Positions 11,231 through 23,109 of a stretch of DNA of 64,000 nucleotides are shown in pieces. Under the pieces are notes generated by a model. It was not told where the DNA came from. It did not search any database and was given only the letters and a program-made list of their open reading frames with translations. The DNA lies in assembly GCA_020744425.1 (NCBI GenBank), contig JAGMUV010000002.1, forward strand, positions 372,001 through 436,000, written 5' to 3'. The stretch comes from Dactylonectria macrodidyma (lineage: Eukaryota; Ascomycota; Sordariomycetes; Hypocreales; Nectriaceae). Position 1 is the first letter of the stretch. Every line of letters starts with the position of its first letter. The position numbers and the translations under genes are program-made.

Positions 11231-12661
11231 CTAGTAGTAACTGGGCTTGCACTTGTGCGAGTGCTTGTCCCACTTGGTGTTCTTGGGGCAGACACACTTG
11301 TTCTTGTAAGAGTCCCAGACCTTGTTGGCCTTGCAGCTGCACTTCTTGGCGTACTCATCGTACCACTGGCCCTTCTTCTTGCAGACGCACTTGCCGTACT
11401 TGAAGACGGCGTCGTAGCCGCACTGCACCTCGCACTTGTAGCCGGTCCACTTCTGGCCGTCGGGGCAAGAGCAGGACTTGTCGGACTTGTCAAAGACCTT
11501 GCCCTTATCCTTGCACACGCAGGCCTTCTTATAGGCGTCGTACGAGGCGTGCTTGCCGCAGTCATACTCGCACTTATAGCCATTCCACTTGTAGCCCTCA
11601 CGGCACACGCACTTCTTGGAGTATTTGTCGAAGATCTTGGAGGCGTCGTTGCAAACACAGGTCTTCTTGTAGGCGTTGTACTTGGCGTCAGAGGGGCAGA
11701 TGCTCTCGCACTTGTAACCCGTCCACTTCTCGCCGTCTGGGCACGAGCACTTCTTGGAGTAGGTGTCAAAGACCTTGCCCTTATCCTTGCACACGCAAGC
11801 CTTCTTGCCGTAGTCGTAGGTGGCATCGTTGCCGCAGACGCTCTCGCACTTGTATCCAGTCCACTTCGTGCCAGCAGGGCAAGAGCACTTCTTGGAATAG
11901 GCGTCATACTCTTGGCCCTGCTTCTTGCAGATACAGGTCTTCTTGTCCGAATCGTAGGTGGCATCTTTGGGGCAGATGGATTCGCACTTGTAGCCAGTCC
12001 ACTTCGTGCCAGTAGGGCAAGAGCACTTCTTGGAATAGGCGTCATACTCTTGGCCCTGCTTCTTGCAGATACAGGTCTTCTTGTCGGAGTCGTAGGTGGC
12101 ATCATCAGGGCAGATGGGCTCACACTTGTATCCAGTCCACTTCTCGCCGGGGGGACAGACACACTTCTTGGCATAAGAATCGTAGGTCATGCCTGACTTC
12201 TTGCAGACACAGGTCTTCTTATAGGCATCGTAGGTGGCATCTTTGGGGCAGATGGATTCGCACTTGTAGCCAGTCCACTTCGTGCCAGCAGGGCAAGAGC
12301 ACTTCTTGGAATAGGCGTCATAATCTTGGCCCTGCTTCTTGCAGACACAGGTCTTCTTGCCAGTATCATAGGTGGCATCGTCACCACATTGATACTCGCA
12401 CTTGTATCCCGTCCACTTCTGGCCGGAGGGGCAGGAGCACTTCTTGCTGTACTCGTCGTAGTCTTGGCCCTTCTTCTTGCAGACGCACTTGCCGTACTTC
12501 CATTCGGCCTCGTAGCCGCACTTAGGCGGGTCGTAGGAGCCGCGCTCGACGAGGTCGTCGCCGTCGCGGGCCTCAAGGCCTTGGTCGGTGTCGACGTTGG
12601 CGAGGGCCGTCACGGAGCTCAGAGAGAGCAGAGCTCCGAGGAGGAATTGCTTGAGAAGCAT
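11231..12661 (-). CDS. Secreted cysteine-rich tandem-repeat protein, 476 aa, function unknown
   Basis: A single exon. Residues 1-20 form a signal peptide (Lys, then Leu-rich core, then ALA), followed by a short acidic propeptide-like stretch. From residue 48 the protein is nine consecutive units of about 46 residues. A typical unit has the spacing C-x12-C-x-C-x13-C-x-C-x10-C-x3, with conserved YD, SKKCSCP and KWTGYKCE blocks. The first and last units are shorter or variant. All units keep six cysteines, which fits three disulfides per module in an extracellular or wall-associated protein. Lysine, tyrosine and aromatic residues are abundant. I do not recognise the repeat; it is not a standard EGF, CFEM or hydrophobin pattern. 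A role in wall, adhesion or host interaction is a guess only. Confidence 0.9.
   Translation of the reverse strand: MLLKQFLLGALLSLSSVTALANVDTDQGLEARDGDDLVERGSYDPPKCGYEAEWKYGKCVCKKKGQDYDEYSKKCSCPSGQKWTGYKCEYQCGDDATYDTGKKTCVCKKQGQDYDAYSKKCSCPAGTKWTGYKCESICPKDATYDAYKKTCVCKKSGMTYDSYAKKCVCPPGEKWTGYKCEPICPDDATYDSDKKTCICKKQGQEYDAYSKKCSCPTGTKWTGYKCESICPKDATYDSDKKTCICKKQGQEYDAYSKKCSCPAGTKWTGYKCESVCGNDATYDYGKKACVCKDKGKVFDTYSKKCSCPDGEKWTGYKCESICPSDAKYNAYKKTCVCNDASKIFDKYSKKCVCREGYKWNGYKCEYDCGKHASYDAYKKACVCKDKGKVFDKSDKSCSCPDGQKWTGYKCEVQCGYDAVFKYGKCVCKKKGQWYDEYAKKCSCKANKVWDSYKNKCVCPKNTKWDKHSHKCKPSYY
11240..12520 (-). repeat. Nine-unit tandem repeat, about 138 bp per unit
   Basis: The DNA-level array encodes the 46-residue cysteine modules. 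Units 4 and 5 (around 11880-12140) are nearly identical in nucleotide sequence, pointing to recent duplication within the array, while outer units are more diverged. Confidence 0.9.
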
Positions 12662-12863
12662 GATGGGCGAGAAGAATTACGTTTCTCAGCGAGGGTGGAA
12701 AAAGATTGTAATGGAGAGAGACAGAACAATGTGGAACGAATGTCGTCTCTATAGAGAAGAGAGACGATGGGGTAGGTTGGGTGTTAAAAGATTGTTTGAG
12801 AGGAGGTGGTTTCTCAGTTGAGGATGATCCAAAACTTCAGAAGAGAGAGGGTGAAGAGACGAG

Positions 12864-12870
12864 TTATATA
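12864..12870 (-). promoter_or_regulatory. TATA box of the cysteine-repeat gene
   Basis: TATATAA on the minus strand, about 205 bp upstream of the start codon at 12661. It would place the transcript start so as to leave a purine-rich leader of roughly 170 nt. Clear TATA boxes in fungi are common in strongly expressed or regulated genes for secreted proteins. Confidence 0.5.
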
Positions 12871-15800
12871 GACGACTTTGCGAGAGTGAGGAGAGGCTGG
12901 GTTGAGTAGGTCGATGTCATTTCTGCCCAGCCGCGATACTGCCACACGACTTCCTAATCGAGAAGGACGGCGTGTAGTTGTCGGCCATGTTGTCGGCCAT
13001 GATGGCTCGGCTGCCAAGCAGGCTCAACAGGGTAAAGGTCGATCGAGTGAATACGAAGCTAAGTCCCGACAGAAGCAAGCTCCGGTACATGTCATCTGGA
13101 TGCAGACATGGCCCTTGCTGTCCCTGTTGTCGCCCGGGCCGTCGCCACTCAGTTCACCGGTTAGCATGAGTTGTGCATGCAAGAAGAAGGGTGCCAAGGT
13201 GTCTCCGCAAGAAGAAGATACCTCTGCAAGAAGGTCTCAGCTGGACACATGCCCAATGCCACGGCGTGAGACTAGACACTGTTGGCCCATATTTTTAGAC
13301 GTGCCCATAACGCCTCGCCATGTATCCCGTCCAACGATGACCATGACCATGCTGGCGGGCCATCATTTGCCAACGCTGCTCCTTTGAAAGTCGGAAAGCA
13401 TAAATTATGGCTGCATCGTGGAATACGAGCTGCAGTCATCCACGGTTCGACGCCTCGTGAGGAGGAGCTGGTAGTTTATTTGTTGACTCTGATTTTAGCA
13501 GCCAATAGATGATGGACGTGGTATCCCGGTGCCTTGATCCATCCGCTAACGTCGGGCGAGCCACTCGGATCACCGGCCAGGCTTATGGAGCAGGTACCAG
13601 GGCCTTGGGGCTAGAGGGCTTATAGGTACGTAGTAATACGTTAAAATCATAGAGAGAGGAGGCAGAGAGAGAGAGAGAAGAGAGACATGGGAGTGAGAGG
13701 GAAAGACAAGGGGCATCAGTGGGTTTGAAAAAGCCACATTCTGGGGTAAGGAGGGCTCAAGCAGCGTGGATTGGCCGAGCGAGAGCTGCATACATGCTGG
13801 GGCCTTGCTGGGCCGGCCTTTTAGGCGAGCTGAAGCGAAGTGATGATCCGGCGCTTGGCCAGCGCTCTATTGTCTCTCAGGGCGGCTGCAATAGCGGGAA
13901 AAAGAGCGACGGGCGGGTATTCACATTTGGGGCTCATCGTGGCGGTTGTCTTTGGATAGTTCACTTAATTAAAGGATCATCAATTACGCGCTGAGAAAGA
14001 AAAGGGAGAGCGAGACACTCAGTTTCGGGGAGGTGGAGAAGCACCCAGAAGGGGATAATTCAGAGACAAAGAGCGGAACCGGAACCGGTCATTTGAGGAA
14101 CCAGATGAGTGAGGCCTGAGAAAGAGTCCGTCCCCAAGGGCTGGGATTGGGCGGACATGTGGCTTGCTTAGACAACGGACTTGGAGCATTGGGCCAACGA
14201 GCAAGACACGCATGAACAAGGGGGAAAGACAGCCACAGCTACGTAGGAAGAGCAAAAAGGTCAGCCAAGAACAGCCATGTTTCTAAATGTTTCCCCAAAT
14301 GTGCCAATGTTTCCCACCGATTGTCCCGATGGTTCCCCATGGCGGAGACATAATGATTAAGCGTTGGGCGTTACAACACAGCCCGGCCCTCAATGTAGCC
14401 ACGCCCACACGCCCACGCCCCCTGCTCATTATCAACACTTCAACTGCAGTCTGCAGGCAGTTTTCAGCAAGGGAATCATCTATCCATCATCATCCATTCA
14501 TCTGGGTTTCCCTTTCTCCACCCCCCCGGACGCTCCGACATCCGAAGGCCGATCGCCCGTTACCCAGTCGGTCTGGCTTCCAGGGTGGGGTCAGGTCATT
14601 GTGCCGTCAAGGCGGCATCATCCATCTGCAGGCCCTTCGTATTCCCGTGCATGTTACTTTTTTCTGTTCTGGTGCGTCCCTCGGGCTAAACGGAAAAATG
14701 GAGATTTTTCTTCATTTTGTGTCCGTCCATTCGAAAGCCGCTTAAGCGGGCGCGTGGGCGATCCAAGTTTAGACTCCAAACGGGCGACACGAGGCGAGGC
14801 ACTGGTGCACTGGGGGAGGACAAGATGGAGCTAAAAGGGAGCTTTCAGAGGGGCTAGAACATTGGGGAGAGCTAAGAAAAGCTTTTTTAGGTAGATCCGG
14901 AAGACAAAACAACTGGAGCAGCTGGATGGAGCCCATCCATGCATGGGACAAACAAAAGCTGGGGCAGCTGGAGCTGGGAAGAAACAAGAAAAAAAGCTGC
15001 GAAGCGCCTGGGAATGGGCCGTCGGCTTGTACCCGCCAAGCCTCAACTGCCCCTGAAGCATCCGGTGCGCTGGCAAAGCAAAGAGAGCTGGGGGAGCGAA
15101 CCGGTACATTACGAGAGGCGGAGAAAGGTGGCCGAGGAGCTGAGGGTCAGCCCTACTCTCTCATTCGATGGTTGGTTGGTGAGACAGCGTCTGCCGTGGC
15201 CCAAATATGTAGGTCTACAGGGGTCATTGCAGGTACATGGGTGATGGCCGTCTGCCGAGATATGTGAGGGGTAGTTGATTCAGGTCAGGTCAGGCAGTCC
15301 AGATGGCCAACACAGAAGCACTGAGACAGACATACACTATCTCCGGTGACCAAAAAATAAAAAAGAGGCGGAGGCGGAGTTGGAAAAATGACTTGTTCAC
15401 TGATCAAGATAGCACTGATCAAGAACCCCCTCATCAAGAGACACGCTTTTCTTCCCCAGGTGGGTGTGTTCAAGTGGGTGTGTGTCAACTAAAATTAGAT
15501 GTGGCGTCAAGGTGAGGGCGTGTTGCTTCGGGGCTGCACATTAGCCAGTTAACCAGTTACAACAGCCAGCATTTCAATGACACCAGGAAACAGCCCCAGC
15601 GAATAAAAGACGCTACATCATTCGACACCTGGGTTTCCACTTTCCCTTCAAGCCCGCCGTTTCCATGCGGCACTTAGCTGTTTAAGACCCAAGCGTGTAG
15701 AGCGTGTGTATCCCTTGCATCAAACCAGCGCCCACTAAAATAAAGAGAGACACACCTCAAAAAGAGACACACGACAGAGACACAAGCACACAAGAATAGC

Positions 15801-18800
15801 AGCCTCCAGCCCGGCGGAGCCATCTTAGAGGGAACGCCATCTCAGAGCCACATGTGGGACGACTGGTTCTGCCGGTTCTGCCCTGACTCTAGTTGCTTCC
15901 AGCTGGACTGGCTGGCTGTTGGTGGCTATTTTCCGCCGCCCGACCTCTATTCTTGCAATTGTCGTTTTTCCAACCCATCCCCGAGACCTACGAGAATTGT
16001 AATTGTGACGTAGGAAAGCTTGTGACGTCGGGAAGAACAATTGTGACGTTGGACTAGTTCACACACGCCACCCTTCTAAGTCTCACTCTTTTTCCCGCCA
16101 TTCTCTGCCCCAAGCTCAATATTTCCTTCTTCCTTTTTTAAATCCCGCCGCCGTCTAAAAATCATGGCGTTAGCACTACCATTGTACAAGTCATCGATTT
16201 TCCGTGTCCCGACCGTCCCATGACGACGCTAATGCAGGTGTTCTCACTGCGGCGATCAAAAGAGGGGTCGTTTAAAAAGTCAGCTACACGAGGGCGAGAG
16301 GAGGGGGGGAGGAAAGCAAGCCGTTCCGTTGCTTCCAGACGGAGACGAAAAGGAAGTAATCCACTAGAAGGATCTAGACCCCTGGAGGTGCAGCATGTAT
16401 AGGCTTGGGAGGGGGTATAGCACGCAGGTCAGCTCGGAGGGATAAGAGTAAAAAACGTGGGAGATCAGGTGGTGATGGGCGGGCATAGAGAGAGTCGTGG
16501 GTGAGGAGGGGGAGGATGGATTACCTAGATTGAAGGCCCGGGAATCAGATCACTCCAATGTTCGTTTACGCAGGTCGCAGACGCAGATCAGAGCTTACTT
16601 GTTCGATATCTCCCGTCCGTCTTCCCTCCTATTGCCCACTTTGTATCTAATTGTCTCCCTTTGCTAATCATCTAGCCACTTTTCCCACCCTCCCTCCCAT
16701 TGTTTTCAACCCATCAAACCTCCCCACCATCCGTCATCATCATCATCATCATTGTCAGCGTAGTGCACAAACTCTCCAAGTCTAATGCTTCACTCCATCT
16801 CACCCAACGGCAGCAATCGTCCCGTGTTCCTCTGCAAATAATCCAAACTTTCTCCTCTTCCCAAAACAGCTCAGCCTTATATATGGAGCTAACGACGGTT
16901 AGGAAAATCGCCAAGGTCTTGGAAAGCGGGGAAAAACTGGACTCCTCTCTTCTCTTTCTCACCCACCTCTAGCCGGATATCCTAGACCCGGCCGCAGCGT
17001 GACCTAGACCGGGATCGATGACAAGCCGATATTCGAATACCTACTTCATGTGCCGGCGGTACAAGACTTGGAAGCAAAAAATGAGTTTTATTGATTTTGG
17101 CATGGTATCCGATTGGACGCCTTGCCAGCTGTTCGGATGCCTTTCTCATGCTCGTGCCTTGGCGTTTTTCATTCTTGTCGTTTTTTCTTCTTCCTCTCCC
17201 AGCCCGCTTCTCAGCACCAGATCCTCAGCTGGCTCTGCTCCAATGCGAGCCGTCCATGTGTCAGACAACAGGTGCATCTTCCAACCCCCACCTCCCCGGT
17301 CAAGCATATCCCAGGTTCACTGACGCCTCCAAATGTCTCCTTGGCGTATCAATCGCCGACGATCCGATGCATGCTCCTCCACCTTAGGTACCTACATCGT
17401 TAGTAGGGAGGGGCATGCCAAAAGAGAGTTGAGGTTCGTTTCCTTTTTTTAGGCTCCCGGCGGCGTTTGTGGCGATCGCCACTTGTCAGCCCAAGCTGAG
17501 TGCCAACTTGCAGCAGCTCGGTAGCATCATGGTTCCCACCTCGTTGGCCGCTTTGCCTCTTCCATAGTCGATGACGATTAGGCCAAAGGGGATCGAAGCC
17601 TAGTGCCACCATCGCTCAGACCGGAAGGCATTGCGACACCGCTTCGCTTGCTTCTTGCGTTGTAGTGTTGTAGTCTTTCAGCTTTCTCTCTCTCTCCCGG
17701 CTCACGTCCTCTCCGACGGCCCGACTGAGCATCGTGACCCATCACGCGTTGGCTGCAGATGCGGTAAGATACATCCTGGAGCTGCCCCTGTACAACTACG
17801 TCGGAGGTCGATCCATCCCGCTTCGGGGACCTGAAGAAACCTTGTCGTTTTGGTTCGCTGTGTGCGAAAGAGCCTTGCTTCGGCCGCCCAGGGGGACTCC
17901 ACCTCAGCACATTGTCTAGGTGCATCCGACCTGAGTTCGTTCGTTCACCAACGAATCGAACACGGGCCGGCTCACGTCGGCCTCGGCTGGGCTGTACTGT
18001 ATGCATGATGTCTCTTCTCTTGTCTCTCATCGTAGGACTTTCTCCGCTTCATCGGTCAGAAACTAGTTCATGCTAGCTAGCATCTTCTCGTCTTGGCCGA
18101 TGATACCTCTGCGGTTGGAGTCCATCTCACTGCCTTGATTTCGGTCATGTGTTGGTGATAATGCCACGAGCACTCGGACATTATCGATCGATAGTGCCAA
18201 TAGTTCCGTCTTGTGCGTAAGCGAGGGGTGATCAACGAGGTTTAACATCATGACAACGGATCATAGCCGGTGAGGCCAAATGCACTTTTCTCCTTGGCGT
18301 TTTTCGGCAGTTGTATGGTGCAAGTTGGTGGTGAGCTGACTGCCAACACACTCAGCCTCACGGGGACCAGGATGTAGACTATAGGGTGTCTCTAATGTCT
18401 TGAATGACAACAGGCACAGTGTTGTCATTGCTGACATGTCTCCGGGCTTGAGACATGGCTTCTTGGTCCAAAGTTCCGTGCGCGGATGGTGGATCGATAC
18501 TGGAATGCGCTGTTGTTGCGGTAAGAGTATCATTAATGGTCGACGAGGTTGTAAAGTGTGAATGATTTACCATTGGTTGCTTGAGTTCTGCTCAATTCTA
18601 GTTTCGCATACCTTTTTCCGTCTGCGATCGGAGCTGACAGGAGTTTATCCCTGTCTATTTGCGATGGCATCATCGACGTTCAAGATAAGCTTAACTCCTG
18701 ATCCAAGTTTTTCCACATGGGAAGCATGTCTACCCTAGACCCCAATGCCATGACTTTTTGAGGGCCATTTTATGCAACACAATGTGTTTTATGTATCAAA

Positions 18801-20052
18801 ATAAAGTGAGACAGTAATCTGACCAGCTGTGCACATTTTTTGGGGGCTTTTGGGGGCGGAGGTGAGACATCGTCTTGGCCCAAAAGAGTGACGGCAAATA
18901 CCGATCAGCTAAAATCTGCTAATCAAGGCTTGATCGCTTGGGATGGCTGGGAATGATCTATCAGACTACCAACTTCAATGGTCCAAACCAAGCATTCTAT
19001 CACATTTCCTATTGCTATTCGAACGTGCATCCAATCGCTAAATGAACCGTGGACGAGATTTGGCCGTGCGCATCAATTGGTAAGACAATTTGAAGGCGCT
19101 AATTTCAACCGAGATTTGACCTGCTCCTCGACCATTGAGTCCCAAGTCACCATTCAGGAAAACAAAGCGCACATAGAAGTTAGCGACACGTACGCGCTGG
19201 AATACGCTTGCCTTAATTGTACGGTTTAATCCAGCGCGAACGGTTAGGAAGCCAAGAGAAAACGGCAGCTTTTTTTTTTTTTTTAGCGGTGGCTGATGCC
19301 ATAAGAGGACCCGGGCGATGAGGACATTCATTCGTACTCAGCCGAGTACAGATGCCATCACACTGACTTCGCGTTCTTGAAACCAGATATGTTGACACCT
19401 GCAGAGAGCGTGTTATCCAGATGACACGCATCATGGTTCGTCCCGATAGAGATTGATAAGAAGCACATGATAACTGCTGCATTCCCAGGAAAACTACCTT
19501 TGGATTGATGGCACGCGAGTGACGTGCTTCTCTTATCTTGGCAAATATAATCCTCGTCGTCTCATGCTGTATCCACTCCAGAGGCGTTGCCATCACGGCA
19601 TTTTCTGATAGTGCTAAGCCCATCGGACTTTTCGGATCGCTCGGAGGTGGCGAGCTGGCATTTCGCTAGCACCAAGAGCCCTGCCTTCTATTAAAATAGC
19701 CCTGTACGTCTTTGACATGTGAAATCAGTTGAGCCGCATCACGGACGTTCGTAAATCCAATTAAGGCCATTTTGGCATGTAAACCCCTGCCACCAAATTC
19801 TTCTATCCTCGGCACTTGACGATGCAGTCTGGTGATGCCGACGATGGATCTGGCAGGTGGTCCCATCGTGACGAGTCTGCTCCCGACGGCGATATCACGG
19901 AATCCATCACAGGGGACGTATCAGTCGAGATTGAGGCGTCACGTCATTTCGCGGGCTCACGATCCGAGGTTTTCTGGCCGGCCATGCCGAGTAGATGGGC
20001 TCCAGAACAAGGGGTACTCGCTCAATTGATATATATGGGTTCTGCCAAGTGA
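12871..20052. other. 7.2-kb region without a recognisable protein gene
   Basis: I read both strands and found only short or arginine/proline-rich frames without family resemblance, start context or consistent splice structure (for example 12902-13387, 14287-14834 and 17578-18030 minus). The DNA is not A+T-degraded and holds GA- and CT-rich tracts (13650-13685, 16680-16730), a (CAT)6 microsatellite at 16735-16752, and a 15-T run at 19270-19284. The CT-rich stretches at 16080-16980 look like fungal promoter or leader sequence. The region may hold long regulatory sequence or non-coding transcripts, but nothing can be asserted. Confidence 0.55.
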
Positions 20053-21947
20053 ATGTGTGCAGATTCTGGTTCTAGCCCAGAAAACCAGGCCAATGGTTCA
20101 TCTAGATCGTCCACCGCCTCGCGTCGTAGATGTTGCAACCTTCCCCTGGACCAGCCCATCGTTGAATATCACCCCATGGTCAACGAACCCCAAGGCGTCT
20201 TCAGCGACGACGAGACGCTCGGCCCATGCCCGAGTCGTCGGTCTGTCTTGAATCTGCTGCTCGATCAAGCCCGCGTCGATGATGCAGTTCGCCATCACCA
20301 GTACCGCGGCAAGGGGACGCCTGACGATCCATACATCGTGGCTTGGATACCCGACGATACGGGGAATCCTCATAACTGGCCCAAATGGTTGAGATGGATG
20401 GTGACTATGGTCTCGGCCATGACGTGTTTTGTTGTTGCGTTTAGCTCGAGCGCATATACAGGTGGGTTTGCTCAGGTTGATGCTCATGGGATCTGAATAA
20501 TGGCGGCTAAGAATGCAATCCAGGAACGATGACGGAACTCATGATACACTTTGAAGCCAGCCAGACGCTTATCACAGGAGGCGTCTCACTATACGTGCTA
20601 GGTTTTGCCCTCGGCCCTCTGGTCTGGGCACCGCTGTCCGAGATATACGGCCGCCAGATCGTCTTTGCCGTCACCTACGGAGCCTACGCCGTCTTCAGCG
20701 CCGCCTGCACAGCCGATAGGAACGTGGAGACGCTCCTGGTTCTGCGCTTCTTTGCCGGAGCCTTTGGGTCGTCGCCGCTGACGAATGCTGGAGGCGTCAT
20801 CTCGGACGTGTTCGAAGCGAATGAGCGAAGCATTGCCATGGGCGTCTTTTCGCTTGCGCCGGCGATGGGGCCGACACTTGGGCCGTTTATTGGGGGATAT
20901 TTGGGGCAGGATGAAGGTTGGAGATGGGTGAGTGGCTCTGGGTTCGGAGATACTTGCTCTAAGTTTGACTACTGACTGACACGGAACAATAGGTAATGGG
21001 TTTGATGGCGATCCTGGCTGGCTTCTCTTGGATCCTAGGCATCTCTTTGGTCCCCGAAACATATTCGCCCGTCATCCTCAAAAAACGAAGCCAAGCCCTG
21101 TCTGCCGAGACCGGAAAAGTGTTCAAGACAGAACTGCAAGTCCAAGACGAAAACTCCTCGCCATCCAAGATCCTCCGCACCGCCCTCGTCCGCCCCTTCG
21201 CGCTGCTCTTCGCCGAGCCCATCGTTCTTATACTCTCCATCTATACCGCCATCCTCTACGGCACGCTGTATATGCTCTTTGGGGCGTATCCCGTCGTGTT
21301 CCAGCTCGAGCGAGGCTGGTCTGCGGGCAAAGGCGGCCTGGCCTTTTTGGGCATCGCTGTGGGCATGTTTGCCGCAGTGCCGACTGTTGCGTTGATAAAC
21401 GGCTGGTATGTCAAGAAGGCGGCTGAGGTTCCGGATGGGAAGCTTGTGCCCGAGTTGCGGTTGCCGGGAGGCATGATTGGGAGCATAACCCTCCCAGCAG
21501 GGATGTTTTGGTTTGCCTGGTGAGCCTGAATCATGAACCATCTTTAGCCAGATCCCGAACTAATTCATCTTTAGGACCACCTATCGTTCCGTGCACTGGA
21601 TGTCTCCAGTCGCAGCCGGCATTCCCTTTGGATTCGGCCTCACCCTCATCTTCACCGCCGTCTTCAGCTACCTCATCGACGCCTACACCATCTACGCGGC
21701 ATCCGCACTCGCCGCCAACACCGTCCTGCGATCGCTCTTCGGAGCTGCATTCCCTATGTTCACAAAGCAGATGTATGACAAGCTGGGTACTCAGTGGGCG
21801 AGCTCGCTGCCCGGGTTTCTTGCTCTGGCTTGTGTTCCCGTGCCGTTTGTGCTCTGGAAACATGGAGGAACAATACGAAAGAAGTGCAAGTATGCTGCGA
21901 GGGCTGCGGCTGCGGCGGAGATGGATGAGAGGGTTGAGAGCAGTTGA
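20053..21947 (+). CDS. MFS drug:H+ antiporter-type exporter (DHA1-like), 4 exons, 570 aa
   Basis: Exons 20053-20461, 20524-20927, 20993-21519 and 21575-21947 join in frame. The N-terminal roughly 110 residues are cytosolic, and the NPHNWPKW motif sits directly before the first helix, as in Tpo1/Flu1-type fungal multidrug and polyamine exporters. Family motifs are visible: motif A-like PLSEIYGRQ after helix 2 and motif [15 protein letters not shown] in helix 5. Twelve membrane spans are expected and the hydrophobic pattern fits. It probably sits in the plasma membrane and expels small organic molecules by proton antiport. The substrate cannot be told. No biosynthetic cluster is next to it. Confidence 0.93.
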
Positions 21948-22104
21948 TGTGGAAGAATAGACTTATAGACTTAGAGAAAGTTTTTTAGACTAGTTCAGGG
22001 TTCGTAGATGGTAAGCGCTTAGAATAATAGAGTAGATTTCTGTGTGCTCTCCGAGAGTAGCCACTTGTCCAGACTTCTCTGCTACGGGTATAGACAAGAG
22101 ACAT

Positions 22105-22860
22105 TCACACCGAATGTTCGACAACTCTCTCCCACTCAATCTCGCTGGGTTCTTTCCAATAGTCCGTCCCACTCAACGAGAAACCCATCTTCTGCAGCAC
22201 CCTTCCACTCTGCGCATTTCCCCTCTCCGTCTCAGCGATAAACCTTCTGGCGCCTTGTTCGCTAACAGCCCACTGCATGACAGCCTCTGCGGCTTCTTTC
22301 GCTAATCCCTGGCCCCAGTAATCCTGATCTAAACCGTACCGAAGTTCAATCATTTCCAGCCATGGCGGCAGGACAGGATCCTTCTCTGTTCGAGCTGGCA
22401 TCGAGGTTGTGGTAGCGTCGCGTACCCCAGCATAGCCCACCCATGTGATGGCGTCTAGCGTCTGCTCATCGGACCGAACCAGCGCACTGTAATCGGCTCC
22501 TTCAAAAATCTGTAGTTCATCGGGTGAGCCTTGCAATGACCTTCCTTTTTCGGCATGTCTATTTTCCATCGATGCTCGAAGCCCGACTGCGAAGTCGCCC
22601 ATCCCTCTTCTCCCCCAGCGTTGAACAACGTCTCGAAGTATTACCTCATGGGTCTTCTCTTTACTCCAATTCGACGCGGGAAGGTGGTGGCCAAATGCGG
22701 TCTGGCAAAATAGCTCATTTGCATGGAGGCTTGCGAAAAGGGTGTGGTACGAAGGAAGCAATATGGCGGTTGGTGTTGGCACGATGACTAGACGCTTCGT
22801 CAACAGAACGAAGGAAGTCTGACCATTTCCGTAATTCTGAGCTGATCTTGTCGAAGTCAT
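22105..22860 (-). CDS. GNAT N-acetyltransferase (RimJ/RimL-like), 251 aa
   Basis: A single exon. The frame is open to 23022, but the Met at 22860 (MTSTRSAQNYG) is the natural start. The protein has the Acetyltransf_3 layout: an N-terminal TKRLVIVP strand, a central core, then the YWGQGLAKEAAEAVMQWA helix that carries the acetyl-CoA pyrophosphate loop (Q-x-x-G-x-A), and a C-terminal SGRVLQKMGF element. These enzymes transfer acetyl groups from acetyl-CoA to amines of proteins or small molecules in the cytosol. The substrate is unknown. It lies tail to tail with the MFS exporter gene, about 160 bp apart. Confidence 0.92.
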   Translation of the reverse strand: MTSTRSAQNYGNGQTSFVLLTKRLVIVPTPTAILLPSYHTLFASLHANELFCQTAFGHHLPASNWSKEKTHEVILRDVVQRWGRRGMGDFAVGLRASMENRHAEKGRSLQGSPDELQIFEGADYSALVRSDEQTLDAITWVGYAGVRDATTTSMPARTEKDPVLPPWLEMIELRYGLDQDYWGQGLAKEAAEAVMQWAVSEQGARRFIAETERGNAQSGRVLQKMGFSLSGTDYWKEPSEIEWERVVEHSV

Positions 22861-23109
22861 GGTTCTGAGCAGTGAGTTGATCAGTATCGTGAGGTTATTT
22901 GATGGTGGAGGAGAAATGGTTTTGGCGGAAGATTGAATGATAAAAAAACTTCCACCAGTCAGTAAAATAGCGTCATGAATCCCCGCAGAAAAATGAACAA
23001 TTACCCCACGCCGAAAGGGCACCCGGCGATGACTCCTCGCCGAGAAGCTGTTTTGTCATGAGTATCAGGTCTCGCCACCAAGACCCTTCTGATTCAACTC
23101 GTCGATAAT

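Noticed and set aside
11255..12196. 313-codon plus-strand frame and a 333-codon second minus frame within the cysteine-repeat gene
   Set aside because: Both are shadows of the tandem repeat, whose regular codon pattern keeps other frames open. They give low-complexity Ala/Leu/Val or Arg/Ser/Pro protein with no domain.
11240..12520. Regular repeat array as a CRISPR-like locus
   Set aside because: The units are contiguous and coding, without spacers, in a eukaryotic genome.
17578..18030. 150-codon arginine-rich minus frame in the gene desert
   Set aside because: There is no start context, no domain and no splice partner; base composition explains the open frame.
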